Positions 1 to 6,566 are shown, counted from the stretch's first letter. The stretch: DNA of 13,627 nt from Methanoculleus sp. UBA77 (GCA_002499455.1 DALN01000103.1:8055-21681), one strand, 5' to 3'. Notes: generated from the sequence alone by a model not told the origin. Translations and numbers: made by a program.

Positions 1-75
1 AAGAGCATCGTGAGCATCAGGGTCGGCGCGAAGAAACCGGCGGGCTGCACCTGCGGCTGCGGCGGGACGTGCTGA
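1..75 (+). CDS. C-terminal fragment of an unidentified protein with a cysteine-cluster tail
   Basis: Frame 1 is open from the window edge to a TGA at 73-75 and gives 24 residues ending PAGCTCGCGGTC. Four cysteines fall in a C-x-C-x-C-x3-C arrangement right at the carboxyl end, preceded by a basic stretch (RVGAKKP). Codon third positions are almost all G or C, as in the neighbouring genes, and a T-rich tract follows the stop, so this is probably a real gene end. The cluster could bind a metal or an iron-sulfur centre, but that is inference. The rest of the gene is outside the window and I do not recognise the family from this tail. Confidence 0.5.
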   Translation, partial: KSIVSIRVGAKKPAGCTCGCGGTC

Positions 76-95
76 GAGATCTCTTCCTCTTTTTC
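76..95 (+). terminator. Probable T-rich terminator after the first partial gene
   Basis: A pyrimidine-rich run with T5 (90-94) starts a few bases after the TGA at 73-75. Archaeal RNA polymerase terminates at oligo-T without needing a hairpin. The 119-bp convergent gap (76-194) holds no other gene. It also contains a perfect 14-bp palindrome (CCCGGGCGCCCGGG, 139-152) with no T-run beside it. Confidence 0.35.
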
Positions 96-194
96 AGGCC
101 GATCTTGCCCATCCCACGGAACTCCCCGCCGGCGGTGTCCCGGGCGCCCGGGGAGAGGATGCCGTGAGGCATTACGGATCGGGCCTGCATGGCT

Positions 195-1577
195 CTATCT
201 TCCGATCCCGAGATCGTTGAGATCCATGACATAGAATCCCTCGGTTTCAAGCGTCTCCTTGCTCCCGACGGTGCGGGCGGCAATGCCCGTTGTCGTCGGC
301 CGGACGAGGCCCTTGACGAGCGGCATCTTCTTCTCCAGGTCGGCAAGGATGCCGCGCGCCTCGGAGAGGGAGACGTCGCGGTTCTTGATCTCGATGGCGA
401 GGCTCCTCTCCGGGCTGAGAGCGAGGAGGTCAATCTCGTCCCCACGGCGGTTCCACCAGGGGCCGATCTCCTCGTAGTCCTCCGCGAGGCTCTGGGTGAG
501 GAGCGTTTGCAGCATCTCCTCGAAGGCCCAGCCGGAGAACCCTCTCCACTCCCGGAGGATCCGGTCCCTCAAGAGAGCGAAGCGTCCGCTCTCATACAGG
601 CTCATATTCCGGTAGATATAACGGGAATAAAACCGGAAGAAATTGTCTGCGAAGACGTATCTCCCCATCTTTGAGCGATTCTTCCTCTCGGTGACGGGAA
701 CCCTGTACTCGATGATTCCAAGCAGGTCTATGAGGTCCCGAAGGTACGGGGGGAGCGAGGTCGGGGGGAGGCGGACAACGTCGGCGATCTCCTTCTGGGT
801 TCTCTTCCCGTCGGCGACGGCGGCAAGGATCTCGTAGTAGGTCGCGTGCTCCCGCCCGAATTCCTCGACCACGACGTCGTTCATCTCCCTGCGCAGGGGG
901 GCAAGGTCGTTTAAGACGAGCCGGTCGAGAGCGCTCTCAAGATCGGTACACCCGTACTTCTCGAGAAATATATAGTAGTAGATCGTCCCGCCGAAGAGGA
1001 GGTAAAGGTTGAGCCGCTCTTCCGGATCCGCGACGCCCAGGTCACCGAGGATGTTGAGGCACTCCCGGGGGCCGAAGGGGCGCAGCGTCAGGATGTTGTC
1101 GGCCCGCCGGAAGAGGGGAGCGTTTCCTGCAAGGAAGATCTCCCGGATCATCCCGACAGATGAACCGGAGACGATGATGAAGAGGTGCGAGTCCCGTCCC
1201 ATCAGGTCCCAGAACCGCTGCATCTGGGAGATGAATGAGGGATTGACCTTGAGAAAACGCTGGAACTCATCAAAGACGACGATTAAAGGGCGGTTGTAGG
1301 AGAAGAGAAATTCCAGAAATGCCTCGGGGGTGTCGGTCCTGATATAACCCGGCAGGTCAAGAGTCTCTGCCATCAGCCTCCCGAACTCATCCATAAGGGT
1401 CCCGATGCTCTTGTTTGCATCGACGTAGAAGTAAAGGGCTGGTTTCCCCCTGCAGAACTCTTTGATCAGTTCAGTCTTGCCGACCCTTCGCCTGCCGGTG
1501 ACGACAAGAAAGGAGGGGGCCCCGGCGTAAAGGTGCTCCATCAGCCGGAGTTCACGTTCCCTGCCGTAAAATTTCAT
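195..1577 (-). CDS. Archaeal ATPase (ATPase_2) with C-terminal DUF234 nuclease-like domain
   Basis: A 460-residue protein of the archaeal ATPase family (PF01637 plus DUF234, PF03008). The P-loop NTPase domain has Walker A GRRRVGKT (28-35), Walker B LIVVFDE (98-104) and a sensor-like IIVSGSS (135-140). A winged-helix-like stretch follows at about 240-295. The C-terminal domain (about 309-440) keeps a PD-(D/E)xK-like set: E353, D383 in GDEIDLLA, and E396-x-K398 in AIEIKNR. Such proteins resemble STAND/MNS ATPases and are abundant in archaea; their substrate is unknown. I chose ATG 1577 (MKFYGRE), the usual family start. The longer frame from 1658 would add a low-complexity Ile/Ser stretch encoded by an AT-rich tandem repeat that looks like promoter DNA. 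No SD precedes 1577, and a TATA-like element about 27-29 bp upstream suggests a leaderless mRNA. The gene stands alone, convergent with the partial gene at 1-75. Confidence 0.88.
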   Translation of the reverse strand: MKFYGRERELRLMEHLYAGAPSFLVVTGRRRVGKTELIKEFCRGKPALYFYVDANKSIGTLMDEFGRLMAETLDLPGYIRTDTPEAFLEFLFSYNRPLIVVFDEFQRFLKVNPSFISQMQRFWDLMGRDSHLFIIVSGSSVGMIREIFLAGNAPLFRRADNILTLRPFGPRECLNILGDLGVADPEERLNLYLLFGGTIYYYIFLEKYGCTDLESALDRLVLNDLAPLRREMNDVVVEEFGREHATYYEILAAVADGKRTQKEIADVVRLPPTSLPPYLRDLIDLLGIIEYRVPVTERKNRSKMGRYVFADNFFRFYSRYIYRNMSLYESGRFALLRDRILREWRGFSGWAFEEMLQTLLTQSLAEDYEEIGPWWNRRGDEIDLLALSPERSLAIEIKNRDVSLSEARGILADLEKKMPLVKGLVRPTTTGIAARTVGSKETLETEGFYVMDLNDLGIGR

Positions 1578-1614
1578 AATGATTATTGATATAATTATTA
1601 TCGATATAATCATT
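1578..1614 (-). promoter_or_regulatory. AT-rich promoter/operator with 15-bp tandem repeat and inverted ends
   Basis: A 37-bp stretch of about 90% A+T in GC-rich surroundings sits directly before the ATPase start. Read on the + strand it has two near-identical 14-mers, ATTATTGATATAAT (1582-1595) and ATTATCGATATAAT (1597-1610), repeating every 15 bp with one mismatch. The outer 9 bp (AATGATTAT and ATAATCATT) form a perfect inverted repeat. On the - strand a TATATCG element is centred near 1604-1606, about 27-29 bp before ATG 1577, a fitting TATA box. One repeat copy covers this box and the other lies over the presumed start site, as expected of a repressor operator. The promoter role is well supported; autoregulation is inference. 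Confidence 0.6.
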
Positions 1615-1689
1615 ACGCTCGGTGTGCCGTTCCGGGCATCCCCCGCCGGGAGAGACACGCTTATCCCCTAGCAGCGACGATTCCCTGCC

Positions 1690-1743
1690 ATGACCGGGTC
1701 AGGAACACTCGCGGATCAACTCTCCGGGGAGGCGGGCCGGTGA
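1690..1743 (+). CDS. Possible 17-residue leader ORF overlapping the phosphatidyltransferase start
   Basis: ATG 1690 opens an 18-codon frame (MTGSGTLADQLSGEAGR, stop TGA 1741-1743). Its stop overlaps the GTG start of the next gene in GTGA, the classical layout for translational coupling. The SD GGGGAGG (1726-1732) of the next gene lies inside it. A weak TATA-like TTATCC (1661-1666) is about 27 bp before ATG 1690, so this ORF could be read from a leaderless transcript. It is too short for codon statistics; treat it as a candidate leader peptide. Confidence 0.3.
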   Translation: MTGSGTLADQLSGEAGR

Positions 1744-2333
1744 TCGAGGAGCAGCTCCGGGCACGGACGAACGGGCTGCTCATGCAGGCGGCAGGCCTCA
1801 TCGCCCGGACGGGAGCGACCCCGAACACCCTCACCCTCCTCGGCTTTGCCGGAATGGCGGTGGCGGGGGTCTTCTGCGCCGCCGGTTTGTTCTTCACCGC
1901 CGGGGTCATCGTTGCCGCATCGTGCGCCTTCGATGCGCTCGACGGAGCGCTTGCCCGTGTAAGCGGCGCCGCCTCGGTCTTCGGCGCGTACCTCGACTCA
2001 TTCCTGGACCGTTACGCGGAGGCGGCGGTCTACGCCGGACTCCTCGTCTACTACGCGTGGGCCGCATCACCCTGGGGCGTCGGGGCTGCGTTTGCCGCGG
2101 CAACAGGATCGCTGATGGTCAGCTACGCCCGGGCCCGTGCCGAGGGGCTCGGCGTGGCGTGCCGGGCCGGCCTCTTCGCCCGGCCGGAGCGGCTTGCGGT
2201 CATCATCGCCGGATTGCTCACCGGTTTCGTCCTTCCGGCGCTCGTCATCCTCGCGATTGCGACGAACGCCACCGCCGTCCGGCGGCTCCTCCATGTCCGG
2301 GCGGCTACGGCCGCACCTCGATCGTCCGGCTGA
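1740..2333 (+). CDS. CDP-alcohol phosphatidyltransferase, likely archaetidylinositol phosphate synthase type
   Basis: A 197-residue integral membrane enzyme of the CDP-alcohol phosphatidyltransferase family (PF01066). The signature DxxDGxxAR-x8-GxxxDxxxD is complete: D65, D68, G69, A72, R73, G82, D86 and D90, which bind the divalent metal and the CDP moiety. An amphipathic N-terminus with the TGATPNTLT entry motif precedes several hydrophobic segments. In archaea, homologues of this size transfer a polar head group (inositol-1-phosphate, glycerol phosphate or serine) from or to CDP-archaeol; the head group cannot be read from the sequence, and archaetidylinositol phosphate synthase is the most likely assignment. 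The GTG start at 1740 is supported by GGGGAGG (1726-1732) seven bases upstream and by overlap with a short leader ORF. The 3' end overlaps the convergent lipoprotein gene by 29 bp. Confidence 0.85.
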   Translation: MIEEQLRARTNGLLMQAAGLIARTGATPNTLTLLGFAGMAVAGVFCAAGLFFTAGVIVAASCAFDALDGALARVSGAASVFGAYLDSFLDRYAEAAVYAGLLVYYAWAASPWGVGAAFAAATGSLMVSYARARAEGLGVACRAGLFARPERLAVIIAGLLTGFVLPALVILAIATNATAVRRLLHVRAATAAPRSSG

Positions 2334-2760
2334 AGGGGACCTCAAACGTGGCAATACTGTAGTCGAGCGTCGCAGAGCCGTTCACCCGGAACGTGATCGC
2401 CCCGTCCTGCAGGCCGCGGAGAAACGCCCGGACGAGCGGGGCGTTATCAACGGTCACCGGGACGGTGACGTTGGTCTCGCCGTCGGGCCGGATCTCGATC
2501 CCCTCCTGCTCCCCGTGTGCGAGATCGACCGCCTGCTCCGCATCCAGGAAGTAGACGTCGAACGAGAGCCGGGTCAGGGTGGCGCCGATGGGGTTGGGGT
2601 TCTCGACGATGAGCCGGAGCGAGAGATCGGTCCTCGCCGGCGTGACGCTCTCGATCCCGATCCCGTCGACGGTGACGGTCGGCTTCTCAAGCGGGGGGGC
2701 CGCACACCCCGCACTGCAGAGAAGAGCGATCGTGAGGAGGATGACGGCGGGACGCCACAT
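2305..2760 (-). CDS. LEA14/WHy-domain lipoprotein
   Basis: A 151-residue exported protein. The N-terminus is a short signal peptide (WRPAVILLTIALL) ending in a lipobox, LLCSAGC, with C19 as the predicted lipidated residue, so it should be anchored to the outer face of the membrane. The rest matches the LEA14-like / WHy (water stress and hypersensitive response) fold: an immunoglobulin-like beta sandwich with the hallmark L-x-V-x-N-P-N-P (LIVENPNPIGATLT, about 50-63) and a terminal VPFSRTIEV strand. Small LEA14-like lipoproteins occur in many methanogens; stress or cell-surface roles are suspected but unproven. It lies 46 bp downstream of the PKD/DUF2341 gene on the same strand and has its own TATA-containing palindrome. 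No SD precedes ATG 2760, which suggests a leaderless mRNA. The 3' end overlaps the convergent phosphatidyltransferase. Confidence 0.82.
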   Translation of the reverse strand: MWRPAVILLTIALLCSAGCAAPPLEKPTVTVDGIGIESVTPARTDLSLRLIVENPNPIGATLTRLSFDVYFLDAEQAVDLAHGEQEGIEIRPDGETNVTVPVTVDNAPLVRAFLRGLQDGAITFRVNGSATLDYSIATFEVPFSRTIEVRP

Positions 2761-2771
2761 AATGGACCGGG

Positions 2772-2790
2772 TATATCCCGCCGGGATATA
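2772..2790 (-). promoter_or_regulatory. TATA-containing perfect palindrome upstream of the lipoprotein gene
   Basis: TATATCCCG (2772-2780) and CGGGATATA (2782-2790) are perfect 9-bp arms around one central base. On the - strand the distal arm provides a GGATATATCC TATA element centred near 2787, 27 bp before ATG 2760, the expected distance for a leaderless start. The symmetric arm could be the site of a dimeric regulator overlapping the TATA box. The promoter role is likely; the operator role is inference. Confidence 0.5.
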
Positions 2791-2806
2791 TCCTTAACCC
2801 CCCTCC

Positions 2807-4042
2807 TCACCATGCCTCCGAATAGGAGAGCACCGGTTCGGCAGGAACGTAGTTCCTGACGACGATGTTGTCGAGATAGAAGTGATGCGGGTCGCCGCGT
2901 TCCCACGCGGAAGAGCCGATCAGCGCGATGTCGGTAAAGACCGTCTCGGGTGGGACAGGCGAGCCGTCGGCAAACAGCATCGGGGCGCTCCCCAGGTACA
3001 CGCCGTCCATCCACGCACTCTGAGTGGCGTTCGGGGTGTCCAGGACGACCTTGATGTGGTACCAGGTCCCCGTCTCCGCCCGGGCGTCGGCAGAGAAGTT
3101 CCGGTGGACGCCGTCGTAATACTGCACCGAACTGTTCCGGAGGTGGAGGGCGTAGAGCCGGTCGGTCCCGCTCCAGGCCTGGATGTAGCCCGACCCGCAC
3201 CACCACCCGAACTTGCTGACCTGGAAGTCCCCTTCGACGATGATGGGTCCGGCAGAGATGTTCGCGAGGCAGAGCCGGTTGTTCGCGAGCCTCCGGAGAT
3301 CGGGTTCGGAGACGTTGATATCCCCGGCGTATGCCCCGCCCCGGACGACCTCCGGCTGGACGGCGGCATTCGAGCCGCAGAACGACCATCGTGCAAGGTC
3401 GCCCCGCTCGTAGTCCTCAAAGAAGAGGAAGACGGTGTCGGGATCGCCTGTATCCCGTGCCGCGGGGTTGCCGTAGAGCATGGTGATTCCGGTCGCGTCT
3501 GCAGGAAGGGCAAGCCAGAGGCGGGCGTGGGACCCCTCTGCGAGATCTTCCGTCCAGTGAGGAATGAGGTCTCCGTTCCCGTCCACAAACCTGACGTCGG
3601 CAAAGTCCGGGCGCATCCCATCAAGATAGGTGGCATTGAAGAGGACGGCAAGGTTGTCGACCCCCGGAGGGTTGCTGACCGAGATCGCCTGCTGCCGTGC
3701 GAAGATCTCGACGGTGCCGGTGGTCCAGACGACGGATGCCGGTGTGGTGAGCGAGAGCGTCACGGTGTAGGTGCCCGGTTCCGGGTAGGTGTGCACGACC
3801 ATCTTCCCGTCCCCTCCGGAGGCGTTATACCAGGCCCCGTCGCCGAACGACCAGTTCCGTGCGAGCACGTCGGGGATATCCGACGTATCCGTAAAAGCAA
3901 TGCCGGCGGGTGCCGCGGCACAGGTGACATTTGCGGCGAACACCACCTCGGCCGTTCCGGAGACGGCGCCGGCGGGGGCGATGAGGAGCACCAGAAAGGC
4001 TGTCCCGAAGAGTATGATCCGGCAGATGTCCATGGGTATCAT
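2807..4042 (-). CDS. Exported PKD domain / DUF2341 / lectin-like surface protein
   Basis: About 411 residues from ATG 4042. A signal peptide (hydrophobic core FGTAFLVLLIAPAGA, cleavage near residue 26) leads into a PKD domain at about 35-115 with the hallmark WSFGDG (64-69) and HTYPEPGTYTVTL. A DUF2341 domain (PF10102, about 135-205) follows, recognisable from GMRPDFADVRFVD and ITMLYGNP. The remainder (about 208-405), starting FFEDYERGDLARWS, resembles a concanavalin/LamG-like beta sandwich. This order is common in methanogen surface proteins thought to bind glycans or mediate adhesion; no catalytic residues are evident. The start is uncertain: ATG 4072 is in frame, but AGGAGG (4045-4050) lies just before ATG 4042 and ATG 4033, and a TATA-like element (4064-4068) lies between 4072 and 4042, so one of the shorter starts is preferred. 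The stop is 46 bp before the LEA14 lipoprotein start. Confidence 0.82.
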   Translation of the reverse strand: MIPMDICRIILFGTAFLVLLIAPAGAVSGTAEVVFAANVTCAAAPAGIAFTDTSDIPDVLARNWSFGDGAWYNASGGDGKMVVHTYPEPGTYTVTLSLTTPASVVWTTGTVEIFARQQAISVSNPPGVDNLAVLFNATYLDGMRPDFADVRFVDGNGDLIPHWTEDLAEGSHARLWLALPADATGITMLYGNPAARDTGDPDTVFLFFEDYERGDLARWSFCGSNAAVQPEVVRGGAYAGDINVSEPDLRRLANNRLCLANISAGPIIVEGDFQVSKFGWWCGSGYIQAWSGTDRLYALHLRNSSVQYYDGVHRNFSADARAETGTWYHIKVVLDTPNATQSAWMDGVYLGSAPMLFADGSPVPPETVFTDIALIGSSAWERGDPHHFYLDNIVVRNYVPAEPVLSYSEAW

Positions 4043-4061
4043 CGCCCTCCTGCGGGCTGCA

Positions 4062-4070
4062 CCTATATCC
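4062..4070. promoter_or_regulatory. Shared TATA-like element in the divergent gap 4043-4100
   Basis: CCTATATCC is the only clear A/T element in the short divergent gap. Centred at 4066, it is about 26 bp before the 4033-4042 starts on the - strand and about 35 bp before ATG 4101 on the + strand, so one element may serve both directions or a second is too weak to see. This rests on position only. Confidence 0.35.
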
Positions 4071-4100
4071 ATCTAACGGCCCCGGCGCACCCCAACGCTG

Positions 4101-5369
4101 ATGTCCTCCGGGGAAGCACGGTATACGGTTGGTGCCGTGAGCGATACGATCGTGATCATCGGAGGAGGGCCGGCCGGGCTCTTCTGTGCCCTGCAGGCGG
4201 CGGGAGCCGGGAAGAAGGTGATCGTCTTTGAGAAGAAAGCCGGACCCGCGAAGAAACTCCTGATCGCGGGGTCGGGGCAGTGCAACATCACCCATGACGG
4301 CGAGATCGCCGGGTTCCTCTCCCACTACGGCGACCACGGTGCCTTCCTCCGGTCAGCGCTGATGAACTTCACGAACCGCGACCTCATCGCCTTCTTTGCC
4401 GAACGAGGCCTTCCGATGAAGGCCGAGCCCGGGGGGAAGGTCTTTCCCGAGACCCGGAAGTCCGCCGATGTCCTCGCCGTCCTCCTCTCGGAATGCGCCG
4501 GCCGCGGGGTGGATATCCGGTCTGGCGAACCGGTCGTCGCCGTCGAACGGGACAGGGAGGGGTTCATCGTCAGGACGGAGCGCGAGGCCGTCAGGGCCGA
4601 TCTGCTCGTCATCGCCACCGGCGGCGCCTCCTATCCTGCCACCGGCTCGACGGGGGACGGCTACGCCTTCGCCCGGTCGCTCGGCCAGCCGGTCACGGAG
4701 GTCGCCCCGGCGCTCACGCCGGTCTACGTCCAGGATTACCCGTTCGCCGACCTTGCCGGGATATCGTTTGAGAATATCGGGATCGCCGTCTACCGGGACG
4801 GGAAGCTGGTCCGCCGGCATACGGGCGACCTCCTCCTGACGCACACCGGCCTCTCGGGTCCGGGCATCCTCGATCTCTCCCGCTCCATCCTTGCAGGGGA
4901 CACGCTGCGGGTCACGTTCCTCCCGGAGGCGAAGGCGGAGACGGTGCGAAAGCGGGTCCTCGACGCGGTCGCGGCGGGCGGGTCGCGGCAGGCGAAGACC
5001 GCCCTCTGCGATCTGGCTCTCCCGGAACGGTTCGTCCGGCGGCTGCTCGATCTTGCCGGCGTCGAGCCGGGAGCGTCCTGCGCCCACCTCAAAAAGAATG
5101 CCCGGACTGCGCTCGCAACATTCGTTGCGGAGTTCCCGTTCACCGTGGCGCGGCTGGGAGGCTTTGCCGAGGCGATGGCAACCCGGGGAGGGGTCGCCCT
5201 CACCGGGGTCAACCAGAAGACGATGGCATCAAAAGTCGTGCCGAACCTCTACTTCGTCGGCGAGGTGCTGGATATCGACGGCGACACCGGGGGCTACAAC
5301 CTCCAGGCCGCGTTCTCCACCGCGGCCCTCGCCGCCCGGCATATCGCCGGCCTTCGAGCATCCCGGTGA
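4101..5369 (+). CDS. BaiN/HI0933-family FAD-dependent oxidoreductase
   Basis: A 422-residue flavoprotein of the HI0933-like/YhiN family. The N-terminal Rossmann dinucleotide motif is VIIGGGPAG (G21, G22, G23, G26), followed by the family block KKLLIAGSGQCNITH. Further landmarks are GGKVFPETRKSADVL, the second FAD-contact strand LLVIATGGASYPATGSTGDG, LLLTHTGLSGPGIL, and the C-terminal FAD motif NLYFVGEVLDIDGDTGGYN. All expected motifs are present and the length is typical (about 400). Members reduce varied substrates; physiological substrates are mostly unknown, and the BaiN name does not imply bile-acid activity here. ATG 4101 is used because it sits about 8 bp after the start site predicted from the TATA at 4064-4068. 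GTG 4137 (VSDTIVIIGGG) is closer to the usual family start and may be correct; neither has a good SD. Confidence 0.85.
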   Translation: MSSGEARYTVGAVSDTIVIIGGGPAGLFCALQAAGAGKKVIVFEKKAGPAKKLLIAGSGQCNITHDGEIAGFLSHYGDHGAFLRSALMNFTNRDLIAFFAERGLPMKAEPGGKVFPETRKSADVLAVLLSECAGRGVDIRSGEPVVAVERDREGFIVRTEREAVRADLLVIATGGASYPATGSTGDGYAFARSLGQPVTEVAPALTPVYVQDYPFADLAGISFENIGIAVYRDGKLVRRHTGDLLLTHTGLSGPGILDLSRSILAGDTLRVTFLPEAKAETVRKRVLDAVAAGGSRQAKTALCDLALPERFVRRLLDLAGVEPGASCAHLKKNARTALATFVAEFPFTVARLGGFAEAMATRGGVALTGVNQKTMASKVVPNLYFVGEVLDIDGDTGGYNLQAAFSTAALAARHIAGLRASR

Positions 5370-5373
5370 TCCT

Positions 5374-5404
5374 TGCCGGGCGAGGCGCCGCTCTTTTCCC
5401 GGCA
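5374..5404 (+). terminator. Candidate terminator hairpin after the flavoprotein gene
   Basis: TGCCGGG (5374-5380) pairs with CCCGGCA (5398-5404) in a 7-bp stem directly after the TGA at 5367-5369. A T4 tract (5393-5396) lies inside the loop, and a further T-rich run occurs at 5487-5494. The rest of 5405-5485 is GC-rich with no gene; it contains a short inverted repeat GATGAT/ATCATC (5441-5446, 5458-5463) of unknown meaning. Confidence 0.3.
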
Positions 5405-5495
5405 TCCGGGCTCCCGCTCTTGATCACCTGGACCCCCACAGATGATGCGCCCGCCGTATCATCCGGCAGCCTGCCCGGGAAAATGGTTCTTTTTG

Positions 5496-5543
5496 CATAT
5501 ATATGGAGCAACAAAAATGGATATCCTATTATACTCTTTAAAT
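5496..5543 (+). promoter_or_regulatory. Two TATA boxes before the transglutaminase-like gene
   Basis: An AT-rich island (about 5486-5566) holds CATATATATG (5496-5505) and TTTAAAT (5537-5543). The second is centred 27 bp before GTG 5567 and would give a leaderless mRNA; the first would give a leader of about 40 nt. Two alternative starts are plausible. There is no SD before GTG 5567. Confidence 0.5.
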
Positions 5544-5566
5544 CATTAAAATATTGAGATAATAAC

Positions 5567-6124
5567 GTGATCTGGAGCATTTTCCACGCGATTCTCATTC
5601 TGTCCGTGCTTCTTCCTCAGGGACACCTTCTCTTCGGCGCCGGCCTCGTCGATCCCGGCCCCGGCAGCGTCGAAGAGGTGCCGGTCGAGACGATTGCCGC
5701 TCTCTCGGCACCCCCGGATCTTCTCACGGACACATCCCTCGACGACTTCATCGACCGGGTGGACCGGACGACGTTTGGCTGCGTCGACGGCACGCCCCGC
5801 CTCTTCCCGGTGGGCCTGAACGCGACCCTCACCCGCGGGGTGGGGGACTGCACGGATCTCGCGCTCCTGAGGGTGGAGGTCCTCCGCCGGAACGGGATCC
5901 CCGCACGATCGGTCCACGGGCTCATGGTCTGGGATACGGGAACGTTCAAGACCAATGCCCTCCACGTCGAGATTCTTGGAAAAGGCATCGCCGTCCACGA
6001 CTGGGTCGAACTCGGAGACGGGCGGACCATGGGCACCTACGAAGGGGTTCCGGGGATCCGGTGCGTCAAGCTCGGTAACGGGGTCTGCCTCCAGCCCGTC
6101 TTCGAAGCCATGGGCTATCTCTGA
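5567..6124 (+). CDS. Exported transglutaminase-like (papain-fold) protein
   Basis: A 185-residue protein with an N-terminal hydrophobic segment (IFHAILILSVLLPQGHLLFGAG, given here as the region 5-26) acting as signal peptide or membrane anchor, so the enzyme should face outward. The core has the transglutaminase triad in order: C95 in RGVGDCTDLALL, H133 in ALHVEIL and D145 in AVHDWVEL. The helix after the Cys (LLRVEVLRRNGIPAR) is typical of this superfamily. Archaeal members are usually putative proteases or amidases rather than cross-linking enzymes; the substrate is unknown. The domain is compact, close to the minimal core. The start is GTG 5567, placed 27 bp after a TTTAAAT box. The BofA-like membrane protein gene follows 55 bp later on the same strand. 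Confidence 0.75.
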   Translation: MIWSIFHAILILSVLLPQGHLLFGAGLVDPGPGSVEEVPVETIAALSAPPDLLTDTSLDDFIDRVDRTTFGCVDGTPRLFPVGLNATLTRGVGDCTDLALLRVEVLRRNGIPARSVHGLMVWDTGTFKTNALHVEILGKGIAVHDWVELGDGRTMGTYEGVPGIRCVKLGNGVCLQPVFEAMGYL

Positions 6125-6179
6125 ACGGCGTCCGCCCGTCTCCGGGAAGATTCAATACCGGGCGCGTCAAACGGGCAGT

Positions 6180-6455
6180 ATGAGCTTGTTCACAGCGCTC
6201 CTTGCCCTGATCCTGGTCGTCGTCATCGCCTTCGTCCTCTACAAGGTGGTTAAAAGCGTTACCGGGCTCATCATCAACGCCGTCGTGGGCGTGATCCTGC
6301 TCTGGCTCATCGACCTCCTCAACCTGATGAGCCTCTTCGGCCGGCCCGATATCCCCATCAACCTGATCACCGTCCTTATCTGCGCGGTCGGAGGGGTTTT
6401 CGGCGTTCTGGTCACGGTGGTGCTGCACCTCCTCGGTGTCCCGCTGACACTCTGA
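6180..6455 (+). CDS. BofA-family (pro-sigma-K processing inhibitor-like) membrane protein
   Basis: A 91-residue, very hydrophobic protein starting MSLFTALLALILVVV at ATG 6180. It has about three membrane segments: 4-20, 28-48 and 58-85. The middle and last segments show the BofA (PF07441) pattern: IINAVVGVILLWLIDLL, then IPINLITVLICAVGGVFGVL. In Bacillus, BofA inhibits the intramembrane protease SpoIVFB; archaea have no sigma-K, so only the fold can be assigned. The frame is open upstream to 5955, but that part overlaps the transglutaminase-like gene and reads as low-quality shadow sequence. A weak TATA-like TTCAATAC (6151-6158) is about 26 bp before ATG 6180, and there is no SD. A small GC hairpin (6458-6473) follows the stop. 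Confidence 0.75.
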   Translation: MSLFTALLALILVVVIAFVLYKVVKSVTGLIINAVVGVILLWLIDLLNLMSLFGRPDIPINLITVLICAVGGVFGVLVTVVLHLLGVPLTL

Positions 6456-6488
6456 AAGGGGCTGCCGGGCCCCGCGCCCTCATCCCGC

Positions 6489-6566
6489 TTACGCGGCCGC
6501 GATCGTCCGGGCGAACTCCTCGACTATCGTCGCCGGCGGGGTAAACCGCATCCCTGAGATCGCCAT
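6489..6566 (-). pseudogene. Possible small ORF or gene remnant (25 codons)
   Basis: ATG 6566 to TAA 6489-6491 encodes MAISGMRFTPPATIVEEFA followed by RTIAAA. The amphipathic, acidic-basic C-terminus looks protein-like, unlike the Arg/Pro-rich upstream part of the same open frame. There is no clear SD. A TATA-like element at 6633-6640 would place a transcript start near 6611. It could be a microprotein, the last piece of a decayed gene, or chance. Confidence 0.2.

Noticed and set aside
139..152. 14-bp perfect palindrome CCCGGGCGCCCGGG as a terminator
   Set aside because: No T-tract on either side and almost no loop; likely a chance product of GC-rich DNA in a convergent gap.
1578..1658. N-terminal extension of the ATPase by 27 residues (start at 1658)
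   Set aside because: The added residues are a repeat-encoded Ile/Ser run; the family starts at MKFYGRE, and the DNA looks like a promoter.
2882..4231. A 449-codon open frame on the + strand opposite the PKD/DUF2341 gene
   Set aside because: It is a long antisense frame typical of GC-rich DNA: low-complexity Arg/Val/Asp-rich translation, no recognisable domain, and the opposite strand has a signal peptide and two domain families.
5955..6179. N-terminal extension of the BofA-like protein by 75 residues
   Set aside because: It overlaps the transglutaminase-like gene in another frame and is Ser/Pro/Arg-rich; the family begins at the hydrophobic segment.
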